Positions 21,269 to 28,995 of a stretch of 64,000 nucleotides of DNA are shown one piece after another. Every line of letters begins with the position of its first letter. Position 1 is the first letter of the stretch. Origin of the DNA: Pseudomonadota bacterium. GTDB lineage: Bacteria; Pseudomonadota; Gammaproteobacteria; Acidiferrobacterales; UBA6901. The notes beneath the pieces are model-generated. The model ran no database searches. It saw nothing but the letters and a program-made list of their open reading frames with translations, and was not told the DNA's origin. The position numbers were made by a program, and so were the translations under genes. The stretch is from positions 1 through 64,000 of the forward strand of contig JAKASJ010000018.1 of assembly GCA_021819085.1 (NCBI GenBank). Direction: 5' to 3'.

Positions 21269-21283
21269 GGTTACGGCGTAACC
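21269..21283. repeat. Palindrome copy 1, GGTTACGGCGTAACC
   Basis: A 15-bp perfect palindrome around a central base, just beyond the stop of the small basic protein gene (21287-21535). It is one of five copies confined to element A. Confidence 0.8.
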
Positions 21284-21286
21284 GGC

Positions 21287-21535
21287 CTATTTACGCGGGG
21301 AGGATTCTTCGAGCGCGAGCTTGATGCCTCGCTCGACGCATTCCCGGACAGTCCAGCCAGTGCGCTTGCGCAGGCGCTGGAGGTTTTTCCCGGCATGAGC
21401 GCTTACGAGCGCAGAGACCTTCACGAGCAGCAGCCCGTCTGGGTCGTGCAACGCACGATACCGGTAGCGAGCTTGTTTCTCTGCGTTCGCTTTCCGCCGG
21501 TCGCGGGCCTGCTTTTCTTCACGAGTCAATGGCAT
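21287..21535 (-). CDS. Small basic protein, candidate DNA-binding regulator
   Basis: An 82-residue protein from ATG 21535 (MPLTREEKQARDRRKANAEKQ). The N-terminal half is a highly charged helix; the C-terminal half (VKVSALVSAHAGKNLQRLRKRTGWTVRECVERGIKLAL) resembles a small helix-rich DNA-binding domain, but no family is certain. The gene is bracketed by GGTTACG/CGTAACC palindromes: one 3 bp beyond its stop and two upstream of its start, the nearer 15 bp away. That arrangement suggests an autoregulated DNA-binding protein acting at these sites; this is inference. Confidence 0.65.
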   Translation of the reverse strand: MPLTREEKQARDRRKANAEKQARYRYRALHDPDGLLLVKVSALVSAHAGKNLQRLRKRTGWTVRECVERGIKLALEESSPRK

Positions 21536-21550
21536 GGTGTGTTCCTGAGT

Positions 21551-21565
21551 GGTTACGCCGTAACC
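21551..21565. repeat. Palindrome copy 2, GGTTACGCCGTAACC
   Basis: The arms extend to GTGGTTACG/CGTAACCAC (21549-21567). It lies 15 bp upstream of the start of the small basic protein gene, where an operator would overlap the leader or promoter. Confidence 0.8.
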
Positions 21566-21610
21566 ACATGATAGACACCAGGCCACAACATGGCAATCCG
21601 CCCTTATGCG

Positions 21611-21625
21611 GGTTACTCCGTAACC
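21611..21625. repeat. Palindrome copy 3, GGTTACTCCGTAACC
   Basis: Same element with shorter perfect arms (GGTTAC/GTAACC), 45 bp from copy 2 and upstream of the small basic protein gene. Confidence 0.75.
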
Positions 21626-21775
21626 TGTCAAGTCGAGGCGGTCAGTGAGACAAAAGAAAGTCTAGGGACAGGGGTGCCGTGGGGCATGGCACCAAGGAAG
21701 GAAAGAACAGGAAGTAGGCGAGACGGGGTTAGGGGCAAACCCGAAAATCGAAGAGATGCGCTCCATGCTGACCGG

Positions 21776-22066
21776 TCAATGCTGACCGCTTCGCTGTGTC
21801 GCGTATCTCCCCAGGGACGCCGCGCGATTGTAGGCGTCTTCGGCAGCCTCTTCGCGGCGCCCAAAATAGCGGGCCAGTAGAAAGAAAGCGGCAACGCCGA
21901 CAACAACAGCTAGCCACCAACGGTGGCTGTAGACTTTAACCAGCCAGCCCGTCTCAATCGCGATTATCCAGGCCAGCCGCCCCTCCTCGGCTGCCCACCT
22001 TGCACCCCGCTCGAAATCGTAACGTTCTTTCAGATCGGTGATCTGCGAGAACTCTTCGGTGACCAT
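21776..22066 (-). CDS. Small single-pass membrane protein
   Basis: 96 residues from ATG 22066, with GGGGGTG ahead of the start. The N-terminal part is soluble and acidic (MVTEEFSQITDLKERYDFERGARWAAEE), then there is one strong membrane helix (WWLAVVVGVAAFFLLARYF, about residues 50-68) and a short charged tail. No family recognised. Confidence 0.6.
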   Translation of the reverse strand: MVTEEFSQITDLKERYDFERGARWAAEEGRLAWIIAIETGWLVKVYSHRWWLAVVVGVAAFFLLARYFGRREEAAEDAYNRAASLGRYATQRSGQH

Positions 22067-22202
22067 AATTCACCCCCGTCGCTATGTTGTTAGTGTAGTT
22101 TCCCACGAATAGGCATTGGGATGAAGGTCGGGGTATGGCGGCGGGGCACGGCGGTCAAGCAACGATGGAAAACGCGGCACTGTCCTGACTCGAATTTGAC
22201 CA

Positions 22203-22622
22203 CTAGCCGGACTCAGAATCTTCTTCGACAGCAGGAACGTGCGAAAACCCGGAGGCCACTGCGCAGTAAAACCGATGCGCACCCTGAGTCAACCGAAACC
22301 GGTACTTGCCCTCCCCACCAGTCCGAGAAACGCACACAGGCTCAACCGGGGAGTCCGCCTGAAACCACTTAAGTACGCGAAGCACTCGTTCCCGAGCGGT
22401 ACCCTCGCGCCTTCCAGCCCCAGCGTCATTGAAAACGCCGTGCGAACCCTTGCGATCCAGCGGCTGCACATCTGTGATTGCCACCTCGAATAGGCGCAAC
22501 CCAGAATACGGTGAAGGGCAACTTCGATATGACCGCCTCTTCGGTTTGAACGTCTTCATTCTCGCATCGTCCCACCACTCGTCCGGAATGGTGTATTCGA
22601 CATCGTTATGCAGGAAGCGCAT
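22203..22622 (-). CDS. ParB-like domain protein
   Basis: About 139 residues from ATG 22622 (MRFLHNDVEYTIPDEWWDDA). The C-terminal segment GKYRFRLTQGAHRFYCAVASGFSHVPAV resembles the ParB/Srx-like fold signature in which a parameter list is followed by G-x-HR-x-x-A-x-x-x-G. The region before it lists variables and values (VFEVAITDVQPLD-type pattern). Function may be partition-related or an unrelated nuclease-like role. It is not next to the ParA-like gene at 23834, so pairing is unproven. Confidence 0.5.
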   Translation of the reverse strand: MRFLHNDVEYTIPDEWWDDARMKTFKPKRRSYRSCPSPYSGLRLFEVAITDVQPLDRKGSHGVFNDAGAGRREGTARERVLRVLKWFQADSPVEPVCVSRTGGEGKYRFRLTQGAHRFYCAVASGFSHVPAVEEDSESG

Positions 22623-22689
22623 CGTTATTGGGTCCAACGTAAAGTAGCCGACATTTTGCGCACGACGGAGGCGTGTGTTCAATCTCAGC

Positions 22690-23335
22690 TTCCCTGCGAA
22701 AGATTCACTGCCCCAAAACGGTCCCGATCCAGCCCCAAAAACAGACCTAAAGTAGACTTCAACCCCGTCCTAGTGAGCCGCCTACGGCGTCTTCAGAGGA
22801 CCACCCAGGCCCCGGGGTGGTCTGCGCCCCTGCGGGGCTACGTCCCGGACGTTTCGTCCTCTTGCCATTCACCGGGGCGGACTCCTCGAGGTCGGACGGG
22901 ACGGAGACGGCACAAGGAAAGCCCGCGAGGGAGGGACAGAAAAAAACCGGATCAGAGAAAGTCCGGCAGGCGGCAAAAAGCGGGATCCGCAATGTGTTAC
23001 GTGGGACACATCGGCGCGATCAGACGGAGGGAAAACGGCGGATCAGAGAGCGAGCAACGCACGATCGAGCGCCGCAGACACACAGCCCACCGCCAGGGTG
23101 CGATTGTGTGGTACAGCCTACCGAACAGGTAGGCGTCGAAATCGGTTGGAAGTTGCGGGAGTTAGTGGAAAGTCGTTGATTGCGGCAGACAGAGTGAGAC
23201 AAAACAAACTATGTCGCGACACGATCGACACAAGAAGCCACTTCCGACACATCTAAAAAAACTCCTGTCAAAACCTGCTAATAATTATTAATCCTCGCCG
23301 CGGCGAGCAATCAACATTGAAGGAGGCAAGGACCT
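22690..23335. other. Gene-poor region upstream of the mobilisation-like operon; candidate oriT zone
   Basis: No convincing coding sequence in about 645 bp. It contains several inverted repeats: ATGTGT/ACACAT around an 8-nt loop (22992-23011), GCCTACC/GGTAGGC around GAACA (23116-23134), and the 14-bp palindrome CTCGCCGCGGCGAG (23294-23307), 28 bp before the TraK-like gene. In IncP and IncQ plasmids the transfer origin lies next to traK-type genes, so an oriT here is plausible, but no known nic consensus was matched. Confidence 0.4.
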
Positions 23336-23683
23336 ATGACTCTCGACACAGTAACCCCGGTCCGGCTTGCGGGGCGACTCCGGACGCTGGTTCCGGAGAT
23401 CGCCGCAGCCCGGGCAAGAGGGGTCGAGTGGAAACAGATCGCCGAGGCGATCGGACCGCAGGTCGGGGTAACACCCGATCCGGCAGACGGCGGACGGGGC
23501 GCTGCGCTGAAGATCAGACAGGGGTATTACCAGTCCGTGAGACTGATCGAGAACGGCAAGCTCGCGCAGCCGGAAATTCAAGCGACTCCGGCAGGCAAGC
23601 CGACCACGACCGCCCGTGACCCGTCAGGGTTTGGGCGGGAGAAACCACGCAACCCGATATTCGACGACGACTCGCCGAGGTGA
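23336..23683 (+). CDS. TraK-like oriT-binding protein (tentative)
   Basis: 115 residues. A helical N-terminal half with RGVEWKQIAEAIGPQ and ALKIRQGYYQSVRLI resembles the layout of TraK/MobC-type accessory proteins. It is followed by a Pro/Thr-rich linker and a C-terminal GFGREKPRNPIFDD motif comparable to the GFTFNPTPDKKD end of IncP TraK. A GAAGGAGG ribosome site precedes ATG 23336. The next genes encode a ParA-family protein and a membrane protein, the same order as traK-traL-traM. Confidence 0.55.
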   Translation: MTLDTVTPVRLAGRLRTLVPEIAAARARGVEWKQIAEAIGPQVGVTPDPADGGRGAALKIRQGYYQSVRLIENGKLAQPEIQATPAGKPTTTARDPSGFGREKPRNPIFDDDSPR

Positions 23684-23686
23684 TTT

Positions 23687-23830
23687 ATGACGACGAACCA
23701 ATTCACGCTGTTCAGCCAGATCAATGACAAGGGCGGCATCGGCAAATCCAATGCGGTGTGGGCGCTGATCGTATGGATGCGCAAGCAACCGTCCAGCCAA
23801 CAACGCAGCACTCAAACGAAGGCAAGGTGA
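23687..23830 (+). CDS. 47-residue ParA-like N-terminal fragment
   Basis: ATG 23687 to TGA 23828-23830. It contains a deviant Walker A motif (INDKGGIGKSNAVWALI) like that of ParA/TraL proteins but stops after 47 codons, 3 bp before the start of the full-length ParA-like gene. It may be the remnant of a duplicated traL-like gene or a small peptide in its own right. It has no switch or Walker B region. Confidence 0.55.
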   Translation: MTTNQFTLFSQINDKGGIGKSNAVWALIVWMRKQPSSQQRSTQTKAR

Positions 23831-23833
23831 ATT

Positions 23834-24553
23834 ATGACGATTTTCATTTCTCATGGTGAAAAAGGCGGTCTCGGCAAGTCCCGGCTCGCGATGGTGATCA
23901 CGGACCTGCTGATCAAGCGCGGACGCGACGTGGTGGTAGTCGAGGGAGACAAGAGCGGGGCCGATGTCGGCAAGCGGTTCACGGGCCTGGTGGATGTGGG
24001 CTTCATCAACCTAAACCGTCCGGACGCCATGGAAGAGGCGTTCAGTTCGCTTGGCGGCTGGCTGCAGGACCACGCAGCCGGCAAGGACGTGGTGGTGAAC
24101 CTGCCCGGGCAGGCCTCCGACACGCTCGACCAGTTCGCCGGGCTGCTGTCCGACACCGCCGGCATGCTGGGTCACGACATGACGGTGTTCTACTCGGTCG
24201 GCAACCTCGACCTGCACACCGCGAACCTGGTCCGTTCGATGCGCGAAGGGCTGATGAGCGTGGTGCCGATTGACCGGCAGATCGTGGTCATGCCGGAGCT
24301 CTTTGGGCTTCCGGCGGGCTACCACTGGCGCGGGTCCACCGAGCGGCAGAAGTTCCTCGCCGCCGGCGGCAAGGAGGGCGTCATGCCGAAGCTGAAACCG
24401 GATCCACTGGAACAGATGATCCGGGAAATGCCCGGCAGCTACAGCGCAATGCTGGCGGCGGACAGTCCGATCCGGATTGCGGACCGGGCACTGCTGTTCA
24501 GATGGTTAACCGCCGCGCACCAAGTTGCGGCACTGGGAGTATCGAATGGGTAA
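23834..24553 (+). CDS. ParA-superfamily ATPase, TraL/StbB-like
   Basis: 239 residues. Deviant Walker A GEKGGLGKSRLAMV (about residues 8-21), VVVVEGDKSGADVG for the switch I region and KDVVVNLPGQASDTLDQFA for Walker B. Length and position in a traK-traL-traM-like order fit plasmid TraL/StbB proteins involved in partition or transfer rather than chromosomal ParA. Its last codons overlap the start of the next gene (24546). Confidence 0.75.
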   Translation: MTIFISHGEKGGLGKSRLAMVITDLLIKRGRDVVVVEGDKSGADVGKRFTGLVDVGFINLNRPDAMEEAFSSLGGWLQDHAAGKDVVVNLPGQASDTLDQFAGLLSDTAGMLGHDMTVFYSVGNLDLHTANLVRSMREGLMSVVPIDRQIVVMPELFGLPAGYHWRGSTERQKFLAAGGKEGVMPKLKPDPLEQMIREMPGSYSAMLAADSPIRIADRALLFRWLTAAHQVAALGVSNG

Positions 24554-25322
24554 CGAAACCATGTCGCTGCGCGAGCAAATCCTTGACGCGGTGCCGCAGG
24601 CTAGCCATACCGGCATACTGAAAATGGCGCTCGATCAGAACATCAATGATCCCAATGATCCGCATTGGGGGATGGTGGCGCTCGCCTGGGCATCCACTGA
24701 GTCGGCCAGCATCGCACGGGCAGCGCTGGAAAGCGTGCGGAAAGAAACCGGCAAAATTCCCGATGCGATTTACCAGGGAACGGTGAAGGCGGGATCGGAC
24801 CTGAAAGGTCAAGTCGAGGCCGCAGGGCAGGCGGTGCTCACAGCCGCCCAGGCCAAAGGTGCGGAACTCGAAAGGAAGGTGAGTGACGCGATCACCAGGG
24901 CGACGACCGCTGGCAGCGCTGAACTGAAGAAGGCGGTCACATCACTCGGCCCGGCTGCGGCACGGAAGCGCGACGATCTGGTGCAGGCAATGCAGGTGGC
25001 GGCAGCGGAGGCCGCCAGGGATGTGGCCCGCGCGGGATTGGCGGGAAAGATTGCAAAAAGCTGGGCAACGGTCGCACTGTCGCTTTTGGTTGCTGCCGGG
25101 CTTGGTGCTACAACGGGCGCTGTGATAACGGATACGGAAATCAATTCGCCGGGACAGGTGATAGAGTCGAATCCGGGCCTTCGCATCTACCCGAACGTGA
25201 CGGGAGGTTACACGGAAGTCCTGGGGCCGGATGTTCGTGTGCAAAACACCACCGGCACGGCGGGCTGTCCCGCGTACCGGATTTGCCTGAAAGTAAGCAG
25301 CACGACAGCGATAAAGCGGTAG
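24546..25322 (+). CDS. Membrane-anchored protein, TraM-like position
   Basis: 258 residues from ATG 24546, overlapping the end of the ParA-like gene by 8 bp. A long Ala-rich helical region (about 65-175, probable coiled coil) is followed by one membrane helix (WATVALSLLVAAGLGATTGAVIT, about 180-202) and an approximately 55-residue exported tail with two cysteines. It sits where traM lies in IncP plasmids, but sequence similarity is not clear. It is the last gene before a strong terminator. Confidence 0.6.
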   Translation: MGNETMSLREQILDAVPQASHTGILKMALDQNINDPNDPHWGMVALAWASTESASIARAALESVRKETGKIPDAIYQGTVKAGSDLKGQVEAAGQAVLTAAQAKGAELERKVSDAITRATTAGSAELKKAVTSLGPAAARKRDDLVQAMQVAAAEAARDVARAGLAGKIAKSWATVALSLLVAAGLGATTGAVITDTEINSPGQVIESNPGLRIYPNVTGGYTEVLGPDVRVQNTTGTAGCPAYRICLKVSSTTAIKR

Positions 25323-25333
25323 GGTCGAGCAAG

Positions 25334-25362
25334 AAGAAGGGGGCTGCAAGGCCCCCTTCTTT
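25334..25362 (+). terminator. Rho-independent terminator of the TraKLM-like operon
   Basis: GAAGGGGGC and GCCCCCTTC arms around TGCAAG, followed by TTTG, 12 bp after the stop of the membrane protein gene. Confidence 0.85.
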
Positions 25363-25398
25363 GTGGGGGCAGGGTAGCCCACTTTTTTTTGCGATGGC

Positions 25399-25413
25399 GG
25401 TTACGCCATAACC
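25399..25413. repeat. Palindrome copy 4, GGTTACGCCATAACC
   Basis: A one-mismatch copy of the element A palindrome, in the gap between the converging TraM-like and primase genes. Confidence 0.7.
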
Positions 25414-25590
25414 CGTGACTGGACGACAAATAGCCTCCGATGCTTCCCGGCCGAAGTCCGGCCCTAGACCGACCCGGAACACGCCACCCTTGCGCGTGCC
25501 TTTGACTCAGCGGTATCTCTACCCGTCGCCCCATGCCTGTCACCGCGACCGCCGGGGCGCGAGACTCTATGTCTTCCAGTCGGCATCAGT

Positions 25591-25605
25591 GGTTACGGCG
25601 TAACC
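25591..25605. repeat. Palindrome copy 5, GGTTACGGCGTAACC
   Basis: Identical to copy 1, located 5 bp beyond the stop of the primase gene. GTG precedes and CGGTAA follows. Confidence 0.8.
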
Positions 25606-25610
25606 GGTAA

Positions 25611-26462
25611 TCAGAGCAACCCGAGCAACCCGAGCTTGCGTGCGGCGGCATCAACAGTGCGTGCGGCGTACTTTTGCGCGCCAGACTCATCGCGACGCTT
25701 GCCGCGCTCCAGCGCCTGGCGAGCCAGTTTTGATATCATCAATGCCCGTTCGCGCGAGAGGTCACGTCCAGCGCCGGATGCCCAATGCAGGCGTCCAATG
25801 CACCAGCCGAAATCACGGTGGGACTCAGTGCCCGACGACGGCTGGAGCACCGGCCCCCCCACTTCGCGGCTGCGCCGCTGGGGAAGGGCGATCGTGGTGG
25901 CAGACGGCAGCAGATACTGACCCACCGCCAGCGGGCGTCCTCCGGTCGCCGCAACAACCCGCGCACAGAAATCATTGCGGCCTGGCTTCCGGTTTTTGTA
26001 TCCCGGCGCCCGTCCAAAATGTTCTCCGGACACAGACCCACCATCGCACCCGATCAATGATGCGAGGTCGCGTTGTACACGCAGTCGTTCAGGCTCGGAC
26101 AGAGAACGGTCAGCCCGGATCCAGATTTGGCAGTTGTCGAGGGACGTTTCAATAACCAGCGTGGAGTATTTGCGCGCGATGGCCAGTCCGCGGCGGACTG
26201 ACAGGTCGTCCAAAAAAACTACCGGACAGTCGAGGCCTCGGGCAGGACGCAGGTAGACATTCCGCCCGTTCCGGTTCTCAGCCCAGCCCCACCTCGCCGA
26301 TTTCATAACCTCGTTTCTGTCCCGGTCGCGGCTCTGTCCCAGCATGCCCTGTCCGTCCAACACGCAAAAATTCCACCGACTAACCCCGGCGGACTCGAAC
26401 CAGTCCACAGCCGCCGCCAGCGCGGACTGATACGGCAGATGACCACTGCCACCTACTGTCAT
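25611..26462 (-). CDS. RepB-type replication primase
   Basis: About 283 residues. ATG 26462 is chosen because GGAGG lies 6 nt ahead; a longer open frame would translate the iterons as AQTPGPV repeats. Motifs of the RepB/archaeo-eukaryotic-type plasmid primases: VVFLDDLS (catalytic acidic pair), LVIETSLDNCQIWIRAD, and EHFGRAPGYKNRKPGR. It would prime replication from single-stranded sites, as RepB does in IncQ plasmids. It is read away from the iterons, and repC/repA lie on the other side in the same direction. Confidence 0.85.
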   Translation of the reverse strand: MTVGGSGHLPYQSALAAAVDWFESAGVSRWNFCVLDGQGMLGQSRDRDRNEVMKSARWGWAENRNGRNVYLRPARGLDCPVVFLDDLSVRRGLAIARKYSTLVIETSLDNCQIWIRADRSLSEPERLRVQRDLASLIGCDGGSVSGEHFGRAPGYKNRKPGRNDFCARVVAATGGRPLAVGQYLLPSATTIALPQRRSREVGGPVLQPSSGTESHRDFGWCIGRLHWASGAGRDLSRERALMISKLARQALERGKRRDESGAQKYAARTVDAAARKLGLLGLL

Positions 26463-26601
26463 AATCGCCTCCGATGCCCTTCCCAGCGCGTAGCGCGCAG
26501 TGGGGGGCCAGTGTTCCAGTTGTGGGTGTTCGGTTGGGCCGGCACCCATGTTTCCCGGAGGGGAGGGGCGGGGGCAGTTAGACCCCGCTCCTCCCCGACT
26601 G

Positions 26602-26632
26602 ACTATAGAATCTATAGATTCTATAAAACCTA
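26602..26632. other. AT-rich palindrome beside iterons (putative oriV unwinding element)
   Basis: Contains a perfect 20-bp palindrome (ATAGAATCTA/TAGATTCTAT, about 26604-26623) followed by TAAAACCTATAG in otherwise GC-rich DNA. It is directly next to the tandem 21-bp repeats, the usual layout of an iteron origin. Confidence 0.6.
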
Positions 26633-26633
26633 T

Positions 26634-26781
26634 AGGGCCGGGCGTCTGTGCCACGGGGCCGGGCGTCTGTGCCACGGGGCCGGGCGTCTGTGCCACGGGG
26701 CCGGGCGTCTGTGCCACGGGGCCGGGCGTCTGTGCCACGCTGTTAGCCCTTTTTCCCTACGCCGCCGGGCGCCTGTGCCAC
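26634..26781. repeat. Iterons: five tandem 21-bp repeats plus one degenerate copy
   Basis: Copies at 26634-26654 (one mismatch at the first base), 26655-26675, 26676-26696, 26697-26717 and 26718-26738 share GGCCGGGCGTCTGTGCCAC. A degenerate sixth copy (26761-26781) lies one unit further on, after 22 bp, and is inside the 3' end of repC. Unit length and tandem contiguity match RepC-binding iterons of IncQ-type origins. Confidence 0.85.
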
Positions 26782-27597
26782 GCTTGCCCGGACGTGACTG
26801 CCCTCGATAATCAACCCACTTGCTGCCAGATCGGCGGCTGATTCGGCTAAGCGTCGGCGTGCATCACGCCGCTGCTGCCCCGCAGCCGGCACGCCGAGCC
26901 AGTCCAGCACTGTTTCGATCCGCAGCCCATGCTTGGGCCACTTCGACGCATCGTGCGTCAGCAGCACTCTGGCCGCTGCCTGTCCGATCCCGTGCCGTAT
27001 GTGCGCGATCGGATGGGGGTCGTACCATGCCCCTTTCTCGTCGAGCAGCGCTGCCCATTCCATCCCGAGCGTGATCCTCCACAGGCGCCTTTCGCGCCCA
27101 GGGTTGAGCGGGTCGTGCGCCGAGATTTTTGACCACTCCCGTTTTTCAATAATTTTTGCATCGCCTCCACGCGACCCGTCCGCGCTTTCATACTCGAATG
27201 TTGCCGCCATGATCTCCCTGACCAGTTCAATCAACTGCGAGTACGAGTAGGCTGGGGTGGCGTCTCGCTCCCGTTTTTTTGAGCGGCGAGCCCGCCGCTT
27301 TCCGGAAGCCATTCCCCGCCGCAGAAGGTACGGGTCAATCAAGAGGCGTAGCCTCCCGCTTCGCGTCCGCTCGGAGTCCAGCCGCGTGAACATCATCAAA
27401 TCCAACACATCGGCGTGCCGTTGCCCGAGCGCGCCGATCACGCGACACCGTCCGCCACTTTTCCCCCACTTCGTGTCGATCCATTCGCCGGATAGCTCTA
27501 CCGGTTGCCGTGTGGGCTGGAACACGCGCAGTCTCGCCGCCAGCGCCGGTGCAGTTGGCAGGCTCTCTTGATCGAGATCGGAATCAGAAGCGCCCAT
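26743..27597 (-). CDS. repC: RepC-type replication initiator
   Basis: 284 residues from ATG 27597, which has AGGAGG 7 nt ahead and overlaps the end of repA by 14 bp. The layout (basic N-terminus, SGRLRLLIDPYLLRRGM, SYSQLIELVREIMAATFEY and later winged-helix-like segments SKWPKHGLRIETVLDWLGV and RRDARRRLAESAADLAASGLI) matches IncQ RepC proteins, which bind iterons. Its last codons (VAQAPGG) are encoded by the degenerate sixth iteron. Confidence 0.8.
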   Translation of the reverse strand: MGASDSDLDQESLPTAPALAARLRVFQPTRQPVELSGEWIDTKWGKSGGRCRVIGALGQRHADVLDLMMFTRLDSERTRSGRLRLLIDPYLLRRGMASGKRRARRSKKRERDATPAYSYSQLIELVREIMAATFEYESADGSRGGDAKIIEKREWSKISAHDPLNPGRERRLWRITLGMEWAALLDEKGAWYDPHPIAHIRHGIGQAAARVLLTHDASKWPKHGLRIETVLDWLGVPAAGQQRRDARRRLAESAADLAASGLIIEGSHVRASVAQAPGGVGKKG

Positions 27598-28735
27598 CGT
27601 CGTCCTCCTGCGCCTGCGGGTTCGATCTCGTCGCAGACTCATCGTATTCGTCTCCGAACACGTCCGGCGCCTCCAGCACTGCGCGCCTGCCGGCTTCGTG
27701 CGTGTCCTCCGCACTCGACGTCGGTTTCCTCGGCTTCGACCAGCGGCTTTTCTTCTTCTGCCTGCCCTCCGAGCGCTTCGCGGCCTTTCGTTCCGCCACG
27801 GTCTGCGCGTCGATTTCCAACGTCGCAGCGCTCGTGTACCCGAGACTCATCAGCGACCCGTCTTCCATCATCTCCAGAATGAGCGGCTGGTGGTTCGACC
27901 AGCCGTTCTTCGGGCGAGGCATCTCGTTGTGTTTTGCCACGCTCACAGCGACCAGGCTCCTCATCTCGTGCGCCTCCATGGCGGCATCGTCTTCCACCTC
28001 GACCCCGCGCCAGATCGCCGACTCCTCAGGTCTCACCGGCGTCATCGCGAGCAGCCACCTCAAGTGCCCCGGGAGCCCGTTGCCACCGGCCCGAGATTCG
28101 TACCGCAGCCGGTTTCTTAACGTGTCTTTCCCTGACGCCTGGTTGGTATGACTGATTGTCAGCACGGTCCCGCCAACTCGCTCTCTGAATTTTTCGAGAA
28201 GATTGGCAAGCATTTGCTGTTGCGGAATATCGATTGGGTCTTGCCCGAGCGCTCCCCTCCCGATCGTGTCGATGATCGTGAGCGTAGGCCCAAATTTTTT
28301 CGCCTCCTCGACCGCGTAGTCGAATCCAGGTCCTGTCTGCCAGCCGTCGCGCATCCATTGCCAGATCGACCCGACGCTTCCGTCGGGCGCGATGATCCTC
28401 TGCGCCTCGATCTCGATGTTCATGCCTGCCGCGCAGCGATTCAGGTCAGTGACCCAGATCTTGCGCGCCGATTTCTCTCCGCCTAAAATCATCACCCGGC
28501 CCCCGGCAACCTTTTTTCCGAACCATGTGCCACCGCCGGCTGCGACGGTCAGCGCGAGGCTTAGGATCACACTTGATTTGCCGGTCCCCGGTCCGCCGAA
28601 TACGTCCCCGACCGTGCCGCTAGGCAGGACTCCATCGATCAGCCAGTCGATCGGCTCCACCTTCTCTTTCAGCAGCAGTCCGAGATCGAGCCAGCGGGAT
28701 GTGGCGGGTGTTGGGGTAGGGGTTGGCGCGGTCAT
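27584..28735 (-). CDS. repA: RepA-type hexameric replication helicase
   Basis: 383 residues from ATG 28735, which overlaps the stop of the upstream gene (ATGA). RecA-like ATPase of the AAA_25/RepA class: Walker A FGGPGTGKSSVILSLAL (about residues 46-62), Walker B TLTIIDTIGRGA, and the VLTISHTNQASGKDTLRNR sensor segment. IncQ RepA is a ring helicase that opens the plasmid origin with RepC. The C-terminus is a charged low-complexity tail. Confidence 0.85.
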   Translation of the reverse strand: MTAPTPTPTPATSRWLDLGLLLKEKVEPIDWLIDGVLPSGTVGDVFGGPGTGKSSVILSLALTVAAGGGTWFGKKVAGGRVMILGGEKSARKIWVTDLNRCAAGMNIEIEAQRIIAPDGSVGSIWQWMRDGWQTGPGFDYAVEEAKKFGPTLTIIDTIGRGALGQDPIDIPQQQMLANLLEKFRERVGGTVLTISHTNQASGKDTLRNRLRYESRAGGNGLPGHLRWLLAMTPVRPEESAIWRGVEVEDDAAMEAHEMRSLVAVSVAKHNEMPRPKNGWSNHQPLILEMMEDGSLMSLGYTSAATLEIDAQTVAERKAAKRSEGRQKKKSRWSKPRKPTSSAEDTHEAGRRAVLEAPDVFGDEYDESATRSNPQAQEDDDGRF

Positions 28736-28995
28736 ACCGCACCCCCTTTCGTCTTTTCCGGATTGATTGAGCCGTGGTGCGCGGTGCGTCCGGTGCTTAG
28801 CCACGCATACACATCATGCGCGCGCCATAACCACCGTCGGCCCCCAGGCGACTTAAACGCTCCCGGTGGAACGCGTTTCCGGCGTGTAGGGTCGCTCGAT
28901 GTGATGTATGCCCGCAGTGTCGATGGGTTTCGCCGCGTGATTTCCGCGACCTGCTCAAGCGTAAGGTGTACTGGATAGACTGGGAGTTGTTGCAT
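28732..28995 (-). CDS. Small helix-turn-helix protein (AlpA/excisionase-like or Rep regulator)
   Basis: 87 residues. The N-terminal half is a MerR/AlpA-type helix-turn-helix (LTLEQVAEITRRNPSTLRAYI), followed by a wing with basic residues and WRAHDVYAWLST. It is first in a likely operon with repA and repC, overlapping repA by 4 bp. By position it may be an autoregulator analogous to the small repressor of IncQ rep operons, or an excisionase. Confidence 0.7.
   Translation of the reverse strand: MQQLPVYPVHLTLEQVAEITRRNPSTLRAYITSSDPTRRKRVPPGAFKSPGGRRWLWRAHDVYAWLSTGRTAHHGSINPEKTKGGAV

Noticed and set aside
22817-23179. 120-codon frame upstream of the TraK-like gene
   Set aside because: Low-complexity charged sequence with no start signal; the region is better explained as non-coding with inverted repeats.
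26463-26738. N-terminal AQTPGPV repeat extension of the primase
   Set aside because: It only translates the iterons; a strong ribosome site supports the start at 26462.
26634-26781. CRISPR array
   Set aside because: The 21-bp units are contiguous without spacers and no cas genes are near; they fit iterons.
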